Shown: one piece after another, positions 34,781-45,925 of the stretch | How positions within the stretch are numbered: the first letter of the stretch is position 1 | Layout: each line of letters starts with the position of its first letter | Source of the DNA: Elysia chlorotica | Taxonomy: Eukaryota; Mollusca; Gastropoda; Plakobranchidae | Length of the DNA: 64,000 nucleotides | Direction: 5' to 3' | Assembly (NCBI GenBank): GCA_003991915.1 | Contig: RQTK01000417.1 | Location: forward strand, 1 to 64,000 | Position numbers and translations under genes: made by a program | Notes under the pieces: generated by a model | The model's input: the letters and a program-made list of their open reading frames with translations, nothing else | Database searches by the model: none | Told to the model about the DNA's origin: nothing

Positions 34781-36991
34781 ATTTACTACAGCTTGAGATA
34801 CGCATCTTCAACAAAAGGTATAACAATTCTTTGAGAGTTTGCATTCGACAAAATGTGTACAAGAACACATTTTCAAGTGTCATAAGACCTTCAAAGATTC
34901 AGAAGCCACAGCTTTTAATTTGGGCACAGAAGTCTCGACCTTTTAAAACATCATTTAGTAAAATTCCATTGCCTCTCAAAAATGACTAAACACCCTTTTC
35001 TAGAAAGCCTGAAAGAGATATATGTAACATGAAGCATTTAAGGCATTAAAATTTAAGAAAAACTTCACAGCCATGCAAAATGATCATGGAATTACACGTA
35101 AATAAATATTGTAAAAACACTATAAAGTTAACACAGAAAGACATTTTTGGTTTCATTATCAGTTGTATTTTCAATGCCACCTTAATTACGAAAAGAAAAA
35201 AAAAAGTAGTACTAGTAAAAGCATATTTTCTCATGAATTGCATGAAAAAAAACAACTAAAAATTAATATTAAAAAAAAACAACAAAACGAAACAAAACGA
35301 TGCAAAAGAAAGTTCAGCACAAATTAATTTTTATGAGTTTCAATTTTTGTCTAAACCTGTAATTTCAGCATTTGTTGTGACATGAACAAAGGCATGTTGA
35401 CAACGTCATTAAAAATTTAGCTCTTTCACTAATGCATCTTAAAAAAAAAAAGTACCCATTTCACAATGAATAAAAACACCTGATGGTAAAAGAGATTTTG
35501 AAAAACCAACATCTTTGTTTAATCCTTCAAATTTTTACTGCCTAAAATGGTCAGATTTGCTCCTGCTTTTCTCTATAATAAAGTTGAAAAAAAAGTATTT
35601 TGGTTTTTCCTATTCTTCCTGCGAGAAAATTGTATCTTTATAGATAACCTGGAGTGCTGACACACGTGCCTAATTCAAAAGTAAAGTACGAAAAAGCAGA
35701 TAACACATACATGGAAGATTATAACAATATCATTCATACGTGTCGGCAAAATTACACCATTAGAGAAAGGACATCCATGAAAAAAAAAAAAAATGAGATG
35801 AGAGCTTAAAGCGATGAAGACATTTACTTCATTAAAATTTATGTTCATTACACACACATGCATCTGTTTTTTTCTTAACAATGTTAAAGTTAAAAGACGA
35901 AAGCAAAATCACCATCTCATATGATCTTCATTGGACTTCATTTTATTTGACGTTTGTAGAGCAATAAACAATAATACTAATAATAATAAATACTAAAATA
36001 ACAATGATGTTAATACTAATAGCACTAATACCATATTAATATTTTATATTCTAGTAAAAAAAATTTTTTTTAAAGAATAGAGAAAACTGCAGAATAAAAA
36101 CAAAACAAAAACATTCCAACCACCCGACCTGTATTAAAGCAATTATAAAAGCTAGAAATTCTACAAATATTCTATCCCATGCCGATTCTCTTTTATTAAA
36201 AAAAAAAAAAGTAAAAAGAAAAAAAAATCAAACTCAATCTTAATTTTTAAGAGAAAAACAAGCGAAATAAAAAAGAAAATTTTTTTTAAAATCATGCTTT
36301 CTCTGATCAAAGCTGAGGGTAAAATAACAGATTGACCCCGCCACTCATTTGGTTCATTTCAAAAGTTTTGTAAGATTTGTTCTCTTGGACTGAGGTGAAA
36401 AAAAAAATTCCAACGATAACTGGTGTACTTGAAAGTTTACGAAACAGCAATGCACCAATTTTCGTTTTCACACTTCGGTACTTAAGCTTTTAGTTTGTCC
36501 ACAAGGCTCAGACAAAAGCCTGAGCCAGGATTTCCAGAAACACTTGCTGATATAAAAGAAGCAGGCAGATCATCTCGTGTGCATAAAAAAACGCAATAAA
36601 GCATTTTAATACTAGTCAAAATGCAGTAGTAACATCAAGGCACATAAATCTCTTCAAGTAAAGTTAGTTCTTAAAAAAGCATGAATCTATGATACAAATT
36701 AACACTACAAAGAGACCTGAACAATTAAACAATTCATTACCTTGAGGAATACTGACCTTCCTTTAAAAATAAAAGCACACTATGTACAATCTTGGCAAAC
36801 GTAACACATACATATGACTTTCTAATGACGCACCAAAAACAAAACAACTACTACACCAGCACTTGCAGACGAGATTCTGAATACCATGCAAATGTTGGGA
36901 ATGATGAGGACAACACAGAAGGCTCTATGTATCAACATTATTAACAAATTTTACAAAAGCTAATTATTGTACATTAGTATCCTTGGGTTGG
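34781..36991 (-). other. Probable long AT-rich 3' UTR of PAIP2
   Basis: From the PAIP2 stop codon to a TTTATT (AATAAA on the minus strand) at 34788-34793 there is about 2.2 kb of strongly AT-rich sequence. I see no SINE in it and no coding frame of note. The absence of interspersed repeats, unlike the surrounding DNA, suggests transcribed UTR under some constraint. The exact end is uncertain. Confidence 0.35.
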
Positions 36992-39941
36992 CTAGCACTG
37001 TTTGGGAATAAATTCAGGGGCCAATGGGTTCAGCTTGCTGGTTGTCCTTGTCTGGAAATGGTTAAAAAAAAAACAAATATTCAGGGCAAATCTTTCAAAA
37101 AACGGACAAGCCTTACAAAAGTATACCAAAAATATAATTCATTAAAACATACAAACGACCATAAAAAAGTACACCAAATTACGCACCTATATCTTGAGTC
37201 AATATTAAGTTTCTTTTCTCATCACATAGCATAGAGAGGAATAAGATGTCATTGTGTTTTCAGTATGATAGACTATCAAAGGTAAAGGTAAAAGTTGCTT
37301 CCTAAACATCCCATTATGAGCAATATCAGCAACTAAGCTATATCATAAATGGGGTCCTCGGGCAGACCTTGACTGTTCAATTTATACCGTCATCAAACCA
37401 ACCAGTAGGGAAAAACATAGAAGTAAGGGCTCCAATCTGGACCTGCTGCTAAAAAAGCAAAGATGACACTCAAGTCCAAGCGCTATCACCCCCTAGCATC
37501 AAAATGACTAAACACTGGCTGATCATTAAGTGGACAGACTAGAAAACCACCAGCGTTGGATATGAAAAGTCCTGCGTATTCAAATTCTGTAAAAACATTT
37601 TTCCAAAGAAACCATAGAACAAAACAGAATGTGTAAAAACTAGCTCAAACTAATATAAATGTCCTATTATAAATGTATAATAATTTTTAAAAAGTTTTAG
37701 ATTTTAAACCAATGCTATTTACCATGGTAATTTTTTTAAAGATATATACAAATGCAAAGCTGCCAACTTTTGAGAAAGTTAATACATATTTTTAGCGTCA
37801 TAAGTCACTGCAAACCTAATCAATAGATAATTTTCCTTAAAAAAATTGTTGGAAGTTATGCTGCCTGTTTCGGAAACATTATAGGATTTTATTGTATAGC
37901 GCAAAGAGAGTAAAGGTGTGAGTTTGCTGTGAAAATTCTTCAAAACAGTTGTTTTACAAAGTAAAAACACGCCAAATCACACCACAACAACACACGAGAT
38001 GTAGATCTACATGTCTGAATTTTTTTTGACAGTTAAACCGAAAGTTGATTTTTAAGCGGTGAACTGACTATTGCAGCTGAGCGCAAGTTGTAGATCTAGA
38101 GTAGATCTACATTTAGATTAGAAACTTGAACCAAGCGTGAAGATATTGCTTTCATTAATTCTAAAATGCAGACCAAACGTTGTGTTTGGGGGACTTGTAA
38201 CTCGGATGAAAGATTTCCAAACCGATGTGTAGATATCAAATTTATCCCATTCGTAAAAGCGACTACATATCCAAAAGCTAACTGTGCCATTGCAGAGGAT
38301 ATATGCAAAAACAGTGGCAGAGGCGCTCGTCAATCTGTACTCTCGCCTAGGTGTGCCACAAGAAATTTTAAGTGATAAAGATATGCAGCTCATAATTCAA
38401 TGCATGAAAGAAGTATACATATTGCCAGTGGCGGAAGCACATTAAAATACTAAATATGTGTTAAACATACTGGTTGGCAGCTATGCAAATGAGTCAACTA
38501 GCATTCGTGGTACATATTCTTAAAATGAAGAATCATGCAATGTTATGTTTTATCTTAAAACTATTGCAGACAAAGCTAAACTTGATTATTTCCTCATCTT
38601 AAAGTGTTAAGCTCATTGATAAAATGTGCTGCAAATTGACTTAAAATTTGTTGCTTACAATGGAATTCTTAAGTACTTTACCTTCTCCTGCTCTGTTTTT
38701 GTATAAACGTAAAAGTACAATTGTGTTAAATTGGTCCCATATCACATTTGAGTAAACCACTAACCTCAATTGCTGCAACAGAAGATAAACTCTGCTGTCT
38801 TGCATACACCATCCCATTGGTCCTCATACTGCCTTGTTCAGAATCAAATGTTATCAATGCATGTTCAATAGGGGATGAAGAAAGTATTTCTGAGACAATC
38901 TCTTCCATTTCATACAAATCTTCAAAACCCTGTTCTATCAATTCTTGTTCCCTCAGCTCCTCTTCTACCTGGAAGTGGAAAAAAAAACAACAAAACAACA
39001 AAAAAGATATATATATTTCGGTCCACACTCTTGTCTTTTGATTGATTATGGTAATTTTAAGCTTCTAATGTTTAAGAATAATATTTTAATTACAAAGTAC
39101 ACATTTAATTTCAAAATGTAACTTTTGACTTCACCTACAGATGAGATAAAGATTGCTTAATTTGAAAAGCCACTTCATGCAGTCATGTTTAAAATTGTGT
39201 TCACACAAGTGCAGGAATCAGTCTTCTTGATTTTACTTTTTATGATTACTACAACTAAATGTCTAACCAAAGTATTTCAGCAAAGAAAATCTAAAAAAAG
39301 AAAAAAAAAATTTCTGAGATGCCTCTTCGACAGAAACTGATGTGTTTTGTAGTATGTTTCCGAGGCTCATAGGCTTTGTCAATTTCCACATTTTTTTTTA
39401 TACCCTGGCATATCCACTGAAAGAGATCCTAAGCACCACATGAATAAGTAAGCAGCGAGTTCCTTTGTGGGAAAGAGGCGCTCTCATTAGTTCCTTTGGG
39501 TATATTATCCTGCAATGGTCCCCAAGACTAATGTCTGAAACTTTTGCGTGCTGCCATACACAAGAAAATAAAGGGATACCAGAACTCTTGTCACGTCCCT
39601 TATTTCATGGTTATACTAGCATCAACCCAACCAGTAAGGGGCAAAAATAAATAAAAATCTGCTCAATCCAAGGCTCAAACTGGATACCTCTAGATTGGGA
39701 GTCCAATGATCCATCACGTGTGCCAGTCACTAAATAGTCGTTTCCAAAGGAGTAAAACTTCTAAAAGCTGCACATAAAGAACAAGACCAGGCAGGATGTA
39801 GGAACTCACTTGTTGGTCAAATTCTTCCATTTCCTCAGCCATCCACATGTATTCTGAGAAGTCAACTTCTTGGTTGTTCGGGACAGGAGTTATTTCTGCA
39901 TCATCGTCAGTGACCAGGGAGCGCGGTGTTCTCATATTCAT
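36992..39941 (-). CDS. PAIP2: Polyadenylate-binding protein-interacting protein 2 (PAIP2)
   Basis: PAIP2 binds cytoplasmic poly(A)-binding protein and represses translation. There are three coding exons: 39941-39810 (44 codons), 38968-38765 (68 codons) and 37051-36992 (19 codons plus TAG). All borders are phase 0 with GT..AG sites, giving 131 aa (human 127). The acidic PAM1 region reads DFSEYMWMAEEMEEFDQQ (27-44) then VEEELREQELIEQGFEDL, matching the family's EYMWM...EEEL pattern. The last exon supplies a PAM2 motif, SKLNPLAPEFIP (117-128), for the PABP MLLE domain. A second ATG two codons on (ATGAATATG) could also be used. The acceptor at 39951 shows a 5' UTR intron; the first exon was not located. 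A gypsy/THAP scrap lies in intron 2. Confidence 0.93.
37290..37480 (-). mobile_element. Diverged SINE in PAIP2 intron 2
   Basis: A weak inverted match to the common SINE (ATACCGTCATCAAACCAACC and a decayed head). It is recognisable only from its order of motifs. Confidence 0.4.
38160..38420 (+). mobile_element. THAP-like scrap joined to a gypsy integrase scrap
   Basis: The first part encodes KRCVWGTCNSDERFPNR then FIPFVK, the start of a THAP-like C2CH finger. At about 38262 it switches to sequence nearly identical to 31480-31625 of the gypsy integrase remnant (CTAACTGTGCCATTGCAGAG ...). It lies antisense in PAIP2 intron 2. The mosaic could itself be a transposon product. Confidence 0.65.
39495..39725 (-). 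mobile_element. Diverged SINE in PAIP2 intron 1
   Basis: Inverted family order: CAATGGTCCCCAAGACTAAT, GTGCTGCCATACACAAGA, TACCAGAACTCTTGTCACGT, then ACCCAACCAGTAAGGG and a head-like end. It lies about 85 bp from exon 1. Confidence 0.6.
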
Positions 39942-39951
39942 CTTGAAGTAC

Positions 39952-42704
39952 TGTTAAACAATAACAACAAAAATGTCAGGTTTTAACACTTCAATAAATT
40001 ACAGAAATCTGTCTCATTCAGGTAACTTTTTTGATCAATGAGGCACACAGATGATTTTTTTGTTTTGTTTCGAATAAACTGAGAATCCAATTTTATTTAA
40101 AATAAAATACAAGACCTAGCAAAAGTACTACTGACTTGTAAGACTACGAGGTGGTTAGGAATATGAATTACTCTGCTCAACATTTTGGCCCTGGGACTTT
40201 GATTGACCAGGCAAAATAGAGTTTCCAAGAAAGTTATGACTTGAAGAGGTGCAATTAAGGTCTTCAATTCCTTGCAATGAACATGAAAATAGTCGGCCTA
40301 ATTACCTACCCAAGACAATCAATAAGAAAAAATTTCTTTAAAGGCCTTAACGTTCAGGCAAATTTACCCCTCAGTGGCCCTTAACTTAAAAAAATTAGGA
40401 TACCCAAGACAAAGGCTGTTTCAAAGAGGTGTGCACACCACTAAATACAATATTTTGGACACACTTTGAAAGTCCAGAATAAAACTTTATTGAATGCTTC
40501 TGTAACTTATAGTTCTTTTTAAATTCCTATAAATCCCATCAATGTTGAGACATTGGAACACCCTCTCTTGTCCCATCATAAACTAGCTTCAGCTGGTACA
40601 AAAGAAGATTTGGGATGTAAGCTAGCTCTACCTCCCAAAGGTAGCAGCACACTCTCCTGGAATATCCAAGGTTCTCAAGTAACACAGGATTCTATGTGAT
40701 GACAAAACCGAAAGCATACCCAACACTACTCTGTGGGGAATAAGGCAGCCTAGTTGGGGACCAAACCTACAACCTCCTTATCCCAAACTACGCCCTCAGC
40801 CGTTTGGATCAACTCATTCCCCGAGGTATCAGGAATCTTTTTATAGGGGGTGAGTTGAGTTGGTTTCACGGCCAACTTCAGCGCTATAAGGGCTATAGTG
40901 TGGACGGGCCCCACGACTGACATTAGACCATTTTTGTTGTCGTATATAAAACAGGGCGGGGATATCATGACACGTGTTTCAGTCTGTCACATTAGACAGC
41001 CACCGACCCAACCAGTTACAGAGGAATTTAGTGGGCTCAGAGGGGGGGGGTCTAGTCTGAGAAGGTTAGATGAGGTCAGTACTTGATTCATTTGATTACA
41101 AACATTTAACAGTAACTGTGTATGCGCTACAACGATGTACGGTAGGTCTACTTTGCATTTTCAAACAGGACATGTATCTAAATTTACAATTGACACGACA
41201 TATCTGTATATTATTTGGATAGAAATATGATACAAGTATATATAGCAAATTTTGACAGAAACCCAATAATATACATGATAAGAGTGACCTCTTCATAAGA
41301 CTAGATCGAGATCTAGCCTGAGCTCACTAACCCATGCATTGTACTAAAGATAGCGAGTATTTACATGGGATATGTATGTTTTTTGTCACTTTGATATGGA
41401 TCTATGCATCTAAAACAAGATATCTCATAAGATTTACAGGTCTATATCTAGATTGTAGGGGACAATGAACATTTTGGTTTGCACCTTGATACTTTCTCTG
41501 AAGATGAAGATTTATCTAGACCTAGATTGAACCTCACCTGTGTTGAGCACTCGAATGCAGTTTCATAAAAAGTATACCGGTGTCTAGATTCTAGATCTGA
41601 CTCAAGATAAAGCAAAACCAAGAATTTATATCAAATAATATATTTAGTTCGAGTATTTATCAAGGGCTGACTCCAGTTACTTTCAGTGTCAAAAGCTGTG
41701 GGCATAGGACTCCATAACTTACGGTTTATTTTGTAAACAGCCGAACAACGCAGTTGATCAGAAGAATACTTGAGCTTACACTGGAAGTGGAACTAGATTC
41801 TTCAACGTGCACAATTCTTCAATAAAAAATCTATCAAATGTAATATAAAAATGAATATTCTAAATGTTATTATTCATTTAAATAATCCAACTATCTAAAA
41901 GGAGACAATTGCCAAAGATACCCTCCAAAAACCAAGAGATATTGAGCTGAGCTGAGATCACAATCTGGCTGCCTTTGAGTGTATGAATAAAGACAAAACA
42001 GCAAGTAGGCTAGGCCTGAAGAGATCTGACGAGGCCTTGACCTTTTTTTCGGGTCAAACGAGGCTAGGCTGTAGGAGCTGAGCTGAGTATCCGGCTGACC
42101 TCAGAAGGCAGCGAAACTGATTGCGGCGGCGACGCAAGCTGACCAACCCTTGAAGAAAGAAGAAAGAAACATGACAAGTCTGAAGAAATTAATACGCGTA
42201 ATCAATAACATAGGCCGAGGGATTGATAAATTATATTATAAATACATAATAAGAGAGAGAGAGAGAGATCAAAATGTGTTATGAAAACCTACCATGCCTA
42301 AGGGCATGTCAACTATTTTGTTAATGTCCGAATAATTAATCTACATGATCTAAATTTACAAGATTGATTAATGTTCAGTAAAATTAATGAAACATTTCAC
42401 GGTTACTAAACGTGAATGGGCCATTGTCTCATCTGTTTCAAACCTTGTTGTTTTTGTTTGTTGTTTAGTTTTATTTCTTAAACAACTTTTATTGTTTTTG
42501 GTCCGTCAATCAGACAGGTGAAGCGACGAGTCGTAAGGGCACCGGAACCATGGACGACTAACACAAATGCAAAGCTTAACCTATTTATCTATCGCTATGA
42601 TGAAACAGTTGCTTTATTAATTTTTCCTGTCTTTGAAATGAATCACTGATCTTTTCATTTTCATTTTTACAATATGCAATACTATTAATTAGACCATTAA
42701 AGTA
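39952..42704. other. 5' flank of PAIP2 and intergenic DNA
   Basis: The first non-coding PAIP2 exon and promoter must lie here or beyond, but I could not place them. The stretch contains an inverted SINE (about 40850-41040) and AGATCT/TCTAGA islands at 41305-41600. A GC-richer patch at 42000-42150 (with GATTGCGGCGGCGACGCAAG) is a candidate promoter or first exon on composition alone. A short GA run is at 42253-42268. Confidence 0.4.
40850..41040 (-). mobile_element. SINE, inverted
   Basis: GAGTTGAGTTGGTTTCACGG, GCTATAGTGTGGACGGGCCC, AACAGGGCGGGGATATCATG and ACCGACCCAACCAGTTACAG follow the family order. The tRNA head is lost after about 41040. Confidence 0.75.
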
Positions 42705-43245
42705 TTATTGAATTTCGTTGAAGTAAAAAGATGCAACCAACCCTAAATCGAAATAATAGAGAAATATAAAGCGACATTACATGAATTCTAATAATAATGA
42801 AAAAAAAACCCACCCTAAATTACGACACAAAGCAAAACAACAGGGGTAGAACATCGGCTTCCGACGCAAAAGGTACCGAGTTCGAATCCTGGCGGCTGCG
42901 TCCCCTACTGGTTGGGTCGGTGTCAGTATAATGTGACCGGCTGAGACAGGAGTCATGGTATCCCCGCCCTGTCTTGATTGAATTTCGTTGAAGTAAAAAG
43001 ATGCAACCAACCCTAAATCGAAATAATAGAGAAATATAAAGCGACATTACATGAATTCTAATAATAATGAAAAAAAAAACCCACCCTAATTACGACACAA
43101 AGCAAAACAACAGGGGTAAAACATCGGCTTCCGACGCAAAAGGTACCGAGTTCGAATCCTGGCGGCTGCGTCCCCTACTGGTTGGGTCAGTGTCAGTATA
43201 ATGTGACCGGCTGAGACAGGAGTCATGGTATCCCCGCCCTGTCTT
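42705..43245. repeat. 270-bp tandem duplication including part of a SINE
   Basis: TGAATTTCGTTGAAGTAAAA at 42709 recurs at 42979, and near-identity continues to the CCCTGTCTT junction at 42975 and 43245. Each unit holds unique flanking DNA plus a SINE head and part of its body. Only the second SINE is complete, so the duplication arose from one SINE insertion. Confidence 0.93.
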
Positions 43246-43352
43246 GTGTGTGGCAGCACATAAAATTGTCAGACGTCCGTCTTGGGGCCCATCCACAATA
43301 TAGCCTATATAGTGCTGGTGTTGGACGTCAAAACCAACTCAACTCACTCAAC
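43110..43352 (+). mobile_element. tRNA-derived SINE, near complete
   Basis: Head: GGGGTAAAACATCGGCTTCC and B-box GAGTTCGAATCCTGGCGG. Body: GGTTGGGTCAGTGTCAGTAT, GGAGTCATGGTATCCCCGCC, GCAGCACATAAAATTGTCAG, CACAATATAGCCTATATAGT, ending GTTGGACGTCAAAACCAACT. A 5' partial copy is at 42838-42975. Confidence 0.88.
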
Positions 43353-43359
43353 TATCTCT

Positions 43360-44215
43360 GCGCCGGTGCTTCTCCGCCAAGTCTGCTCCAGACGACCGAC
43401 CTTTCTTTTTCATTAGGGTCCCACTCCCTCTTTCATTGGGGATTCCACCCAAGGGCTTGCCTTGTGATATTGGATACAGACTTTCGGAGAGTGTGGCCTA
43501 TCCAAACCCATTTACGCTTTTTGTTTGTTTGTTTTATCCCTTTCTTGATTGGGGTTTGTTTCGTTTGGCCCACAGTTCTTTGTGACAACTTCAGGACACC
43601 TAACGTTAAGGATGGTTCTGAGGCATCTGTTGGTGAATCATTGTAGTTTTGTGGTGCTAGTCTTGGCCGCGCGCCATGTTTTAGAACCACAGAGAAGGAC
43701 CGACTTTATGTGAGTATTGGAGATCCGGATCTTGTTTCAGACTGATAGTGTTGAAGACCTCCAGATTGGTTTGAGGGTGGTGGAGGCGTATCTGACTTTT
43801 TAAATTGGGCATCTGATGTCTTCTTCTGTGCCTCCGTCTTTGCTAATAACACTACCAAGATAGACAAACTTGTCAACCTCTTCAACGTTTTCGTCATGTA
43901 GTTGCAATGCATGACCCTGTTTGTTGTTGATTCTCATGGCTTCAGTCTTTCTGATGTTAATATAGAGTCCAGTTTTCCCGGCTTCGTTTGCCACACGATA
44001 AAGCTTATCTCTTGTGTATCCTATTGCTTTTGGGAGAGAATGCAGATGCCGTCTACAAAGTCAAGTTCTCCAGCTGCTTCATGGAGATCATGGATACCTG
44101 TCCTTCGATCTGTTGTAGACTGCCTCATAACCCAGTCAACCACCATAATGAAGATCGTTGGAGAGAGCAAACAACCCTGGCGGACTGCATAGACTCGGAC
44201 ACTCTTTGAAACCCA
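43360..44215 (-). mobile_element. RTE-like non-LTR reverse transcriptase remnant
   Basis: Minus-strand reading gives VRQGCLLSPTIFIMVVDWVM, then a decayed catalytic block (LDFVDGICILSQ, where LDFADD is expected). Next comes KTEAMRINNKQGHA..VDKFVYLGSVISKDGGTEED (43994-43800). The C-terminal part has [20 protein letters not shown] (43540-43433). Stops and frameshifts are present. The catalytic Asp pair is partly lost (DG for DD), so it is inactive. Confidence 0.82.
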
Positions 44216-44518
44216 ATTTTAACATCTAGATATCTAGCTTTTGACCAAAGAAAAATGGAAGTAGAGATGATTTAGCGCATGTTTGCGCATACTTTACTAT
44301 TTCCAGCTTCTTAACTTAATAAAACAAAACAAAAATATTTTGCAGGCACCTACAATCTATAATTTTTCCGTATGTTTCTTTAGTTATTGTTATTGTATTG
44401 ATCTACTAATGAAGCTGAACTAATCAAAACGTGAAAATGTAAAATTTGCACTTTAGGCTATAATTTAGACAAGGTATTATAGTAGTAGAAATGGACGAAA
44501 AAGAAAAAAAGAAGAAGA

Positions 44519-44656
<138 letters not shown>

Positions 44657-44739
44657 TGGTGGTGGTGGAGCAGCAGCAGTAGTAACGGTGGTGGTTATAA
44701 CCGTCGAATTGTAGATGCGTCAGCACCGAATTTCCATTC

Positions 44740-45562
44740 AATATCTGGTATTTATTTAATTTTTTCTTGAAACTAGAGTGAGTTTATCATTCACTTCGCT
44801 AATATTATCATGCCTAGGGTTGAAAGGGTATAACGAGTGCAAACAGTTACAATAACAAATTAAGAAAATTGAGGGGGGAATAACAAGAAACAAAGCCAGA
44901 GAGAAACATTTATCACTATTTGGAGCCGTACACACCCTTTTAGGAAAATCCTCTAACCGACCAGATGTCATTCTTTTTGAGTGAACAAAAATCAAACAAA
45001 CACACAAAATAAATAACAACAACAACAAGAAAACAATAGCACCAACCAACCAACCAACAAACAAACAAAGAAACAAACAAACAAACCATCGCCATGGACA
45101 GGCGTCCAGTTTAAACGAACTCAGCTGTTCAATTATTGGACAACCCAGGGGGAATAACCCATTCCACAAAAGCTGCTGCAGTTGCAATTATGGTGGTTAC
45201 AGTTCTTTAAACAAGCAGTGTACAATCATGTACTATAATTATGACATTATCTAATGCTAGTTCGGTGTGTGTGTGTGTGTGTCAGTGTGTGTGTGTGTGT
45301 TTTTTTCTGTTTTTGTGTGTGTGTTTTAATGGAAAACCTTCAACTCCTAAATTTGCATTTTTCAACGTCCAGTGTCAACCTGACGTCCTCTAATGATTGG
45401 AGAGAGAGAGAGAGAGAGAGAATCAATATCTGGTATTTATTTAATTTTTTCTTGAAACTAGAGTGGATTTATCAGTCACTTCGCTAATATTCTCATGCCT
45501 AGGGTTAAAAGAGTATAACGAGTGCAAACAGTTACAAAAACAAATTAATAAAATTGAGGGGG
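44740..45562. repeat. Direct repeat pair, about 140 bp, 685 bp apart
   Basis: ATATCTGGTATTTATTTAAT at 44741 recurs at 45426, and both copies run through CTAGGGTT..AAGAGTGCAAACAGTTAC-like sequence to a poly-G/AG end near 44875 and 45560. The intervening DNA has a CAA/AAC-rich stretch (45015-45085) and a TG run (45264-45323). Confidence 0.88.
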
Positions 45563-45563
45563 G

Positions 45564-45565
45564 GG

Positions 45566-45613
<48 letters not shown>

Positions 45614-45871
45614 CAAGGAGAGACAGAAGGGAGAGAAAAAGAGAGTGAGCGAGAGAGAAAGAGATAGATTGAGAGAGATAGAGAGAGAGGAAGAGGGGGA
45701 GAGAGAGTCAGTGAGAGAGGAAGAGATATATAAGGAGATATATATATATAGAGAGAGAGACAAAGAGAGAGGGGGAGAGTCAGTGAGAGAGGGAGATATA
45801 TATATATATATAGAGAGAGATATAAAGAGAGAGAGACAGAGAGAGGGTGAGAGTGAGAGAGAGAGAAAGAA

Positions 45872-45923
<52 letters not shown>
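45564..45923. repeat. Long (GA)n tract with embedded (TA)n blocks
   Basis: 360 bp of GAGA purine repeat, interrupted by ATATATATAT segments near 45725-45750 and 45793-45812. All frames over it are artefacts (poly Arg-Glu or Leu-Ser). Confidence 0.97.

Positions 45924-45925
<2 letters not shown>

Noticed and set aside
36992-39941. Lone short exons as noise, because the PAM2 exon is only 60 bp and 1.7 kb from its neighbour
   Set aside because: Splice sites, phase 0 on all borders, total length near that of human PAIP2, and both PABP-binding regions agree, so the model was accepted.
42838-42910. tRNA gene suggested by B-box GAGTTCGAATCC
   Set aside because: The same head recurs many times attached to a constant body, with no clean cloverleaf; it is a SINE head.
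43433-43690. Independent host gene on the minus strand
   Set aside because: WIGHTLRK...NITRQALGW is the C-terminal region of RTE-like retrotransposon proteins, contiguous with upstream RT blocks.
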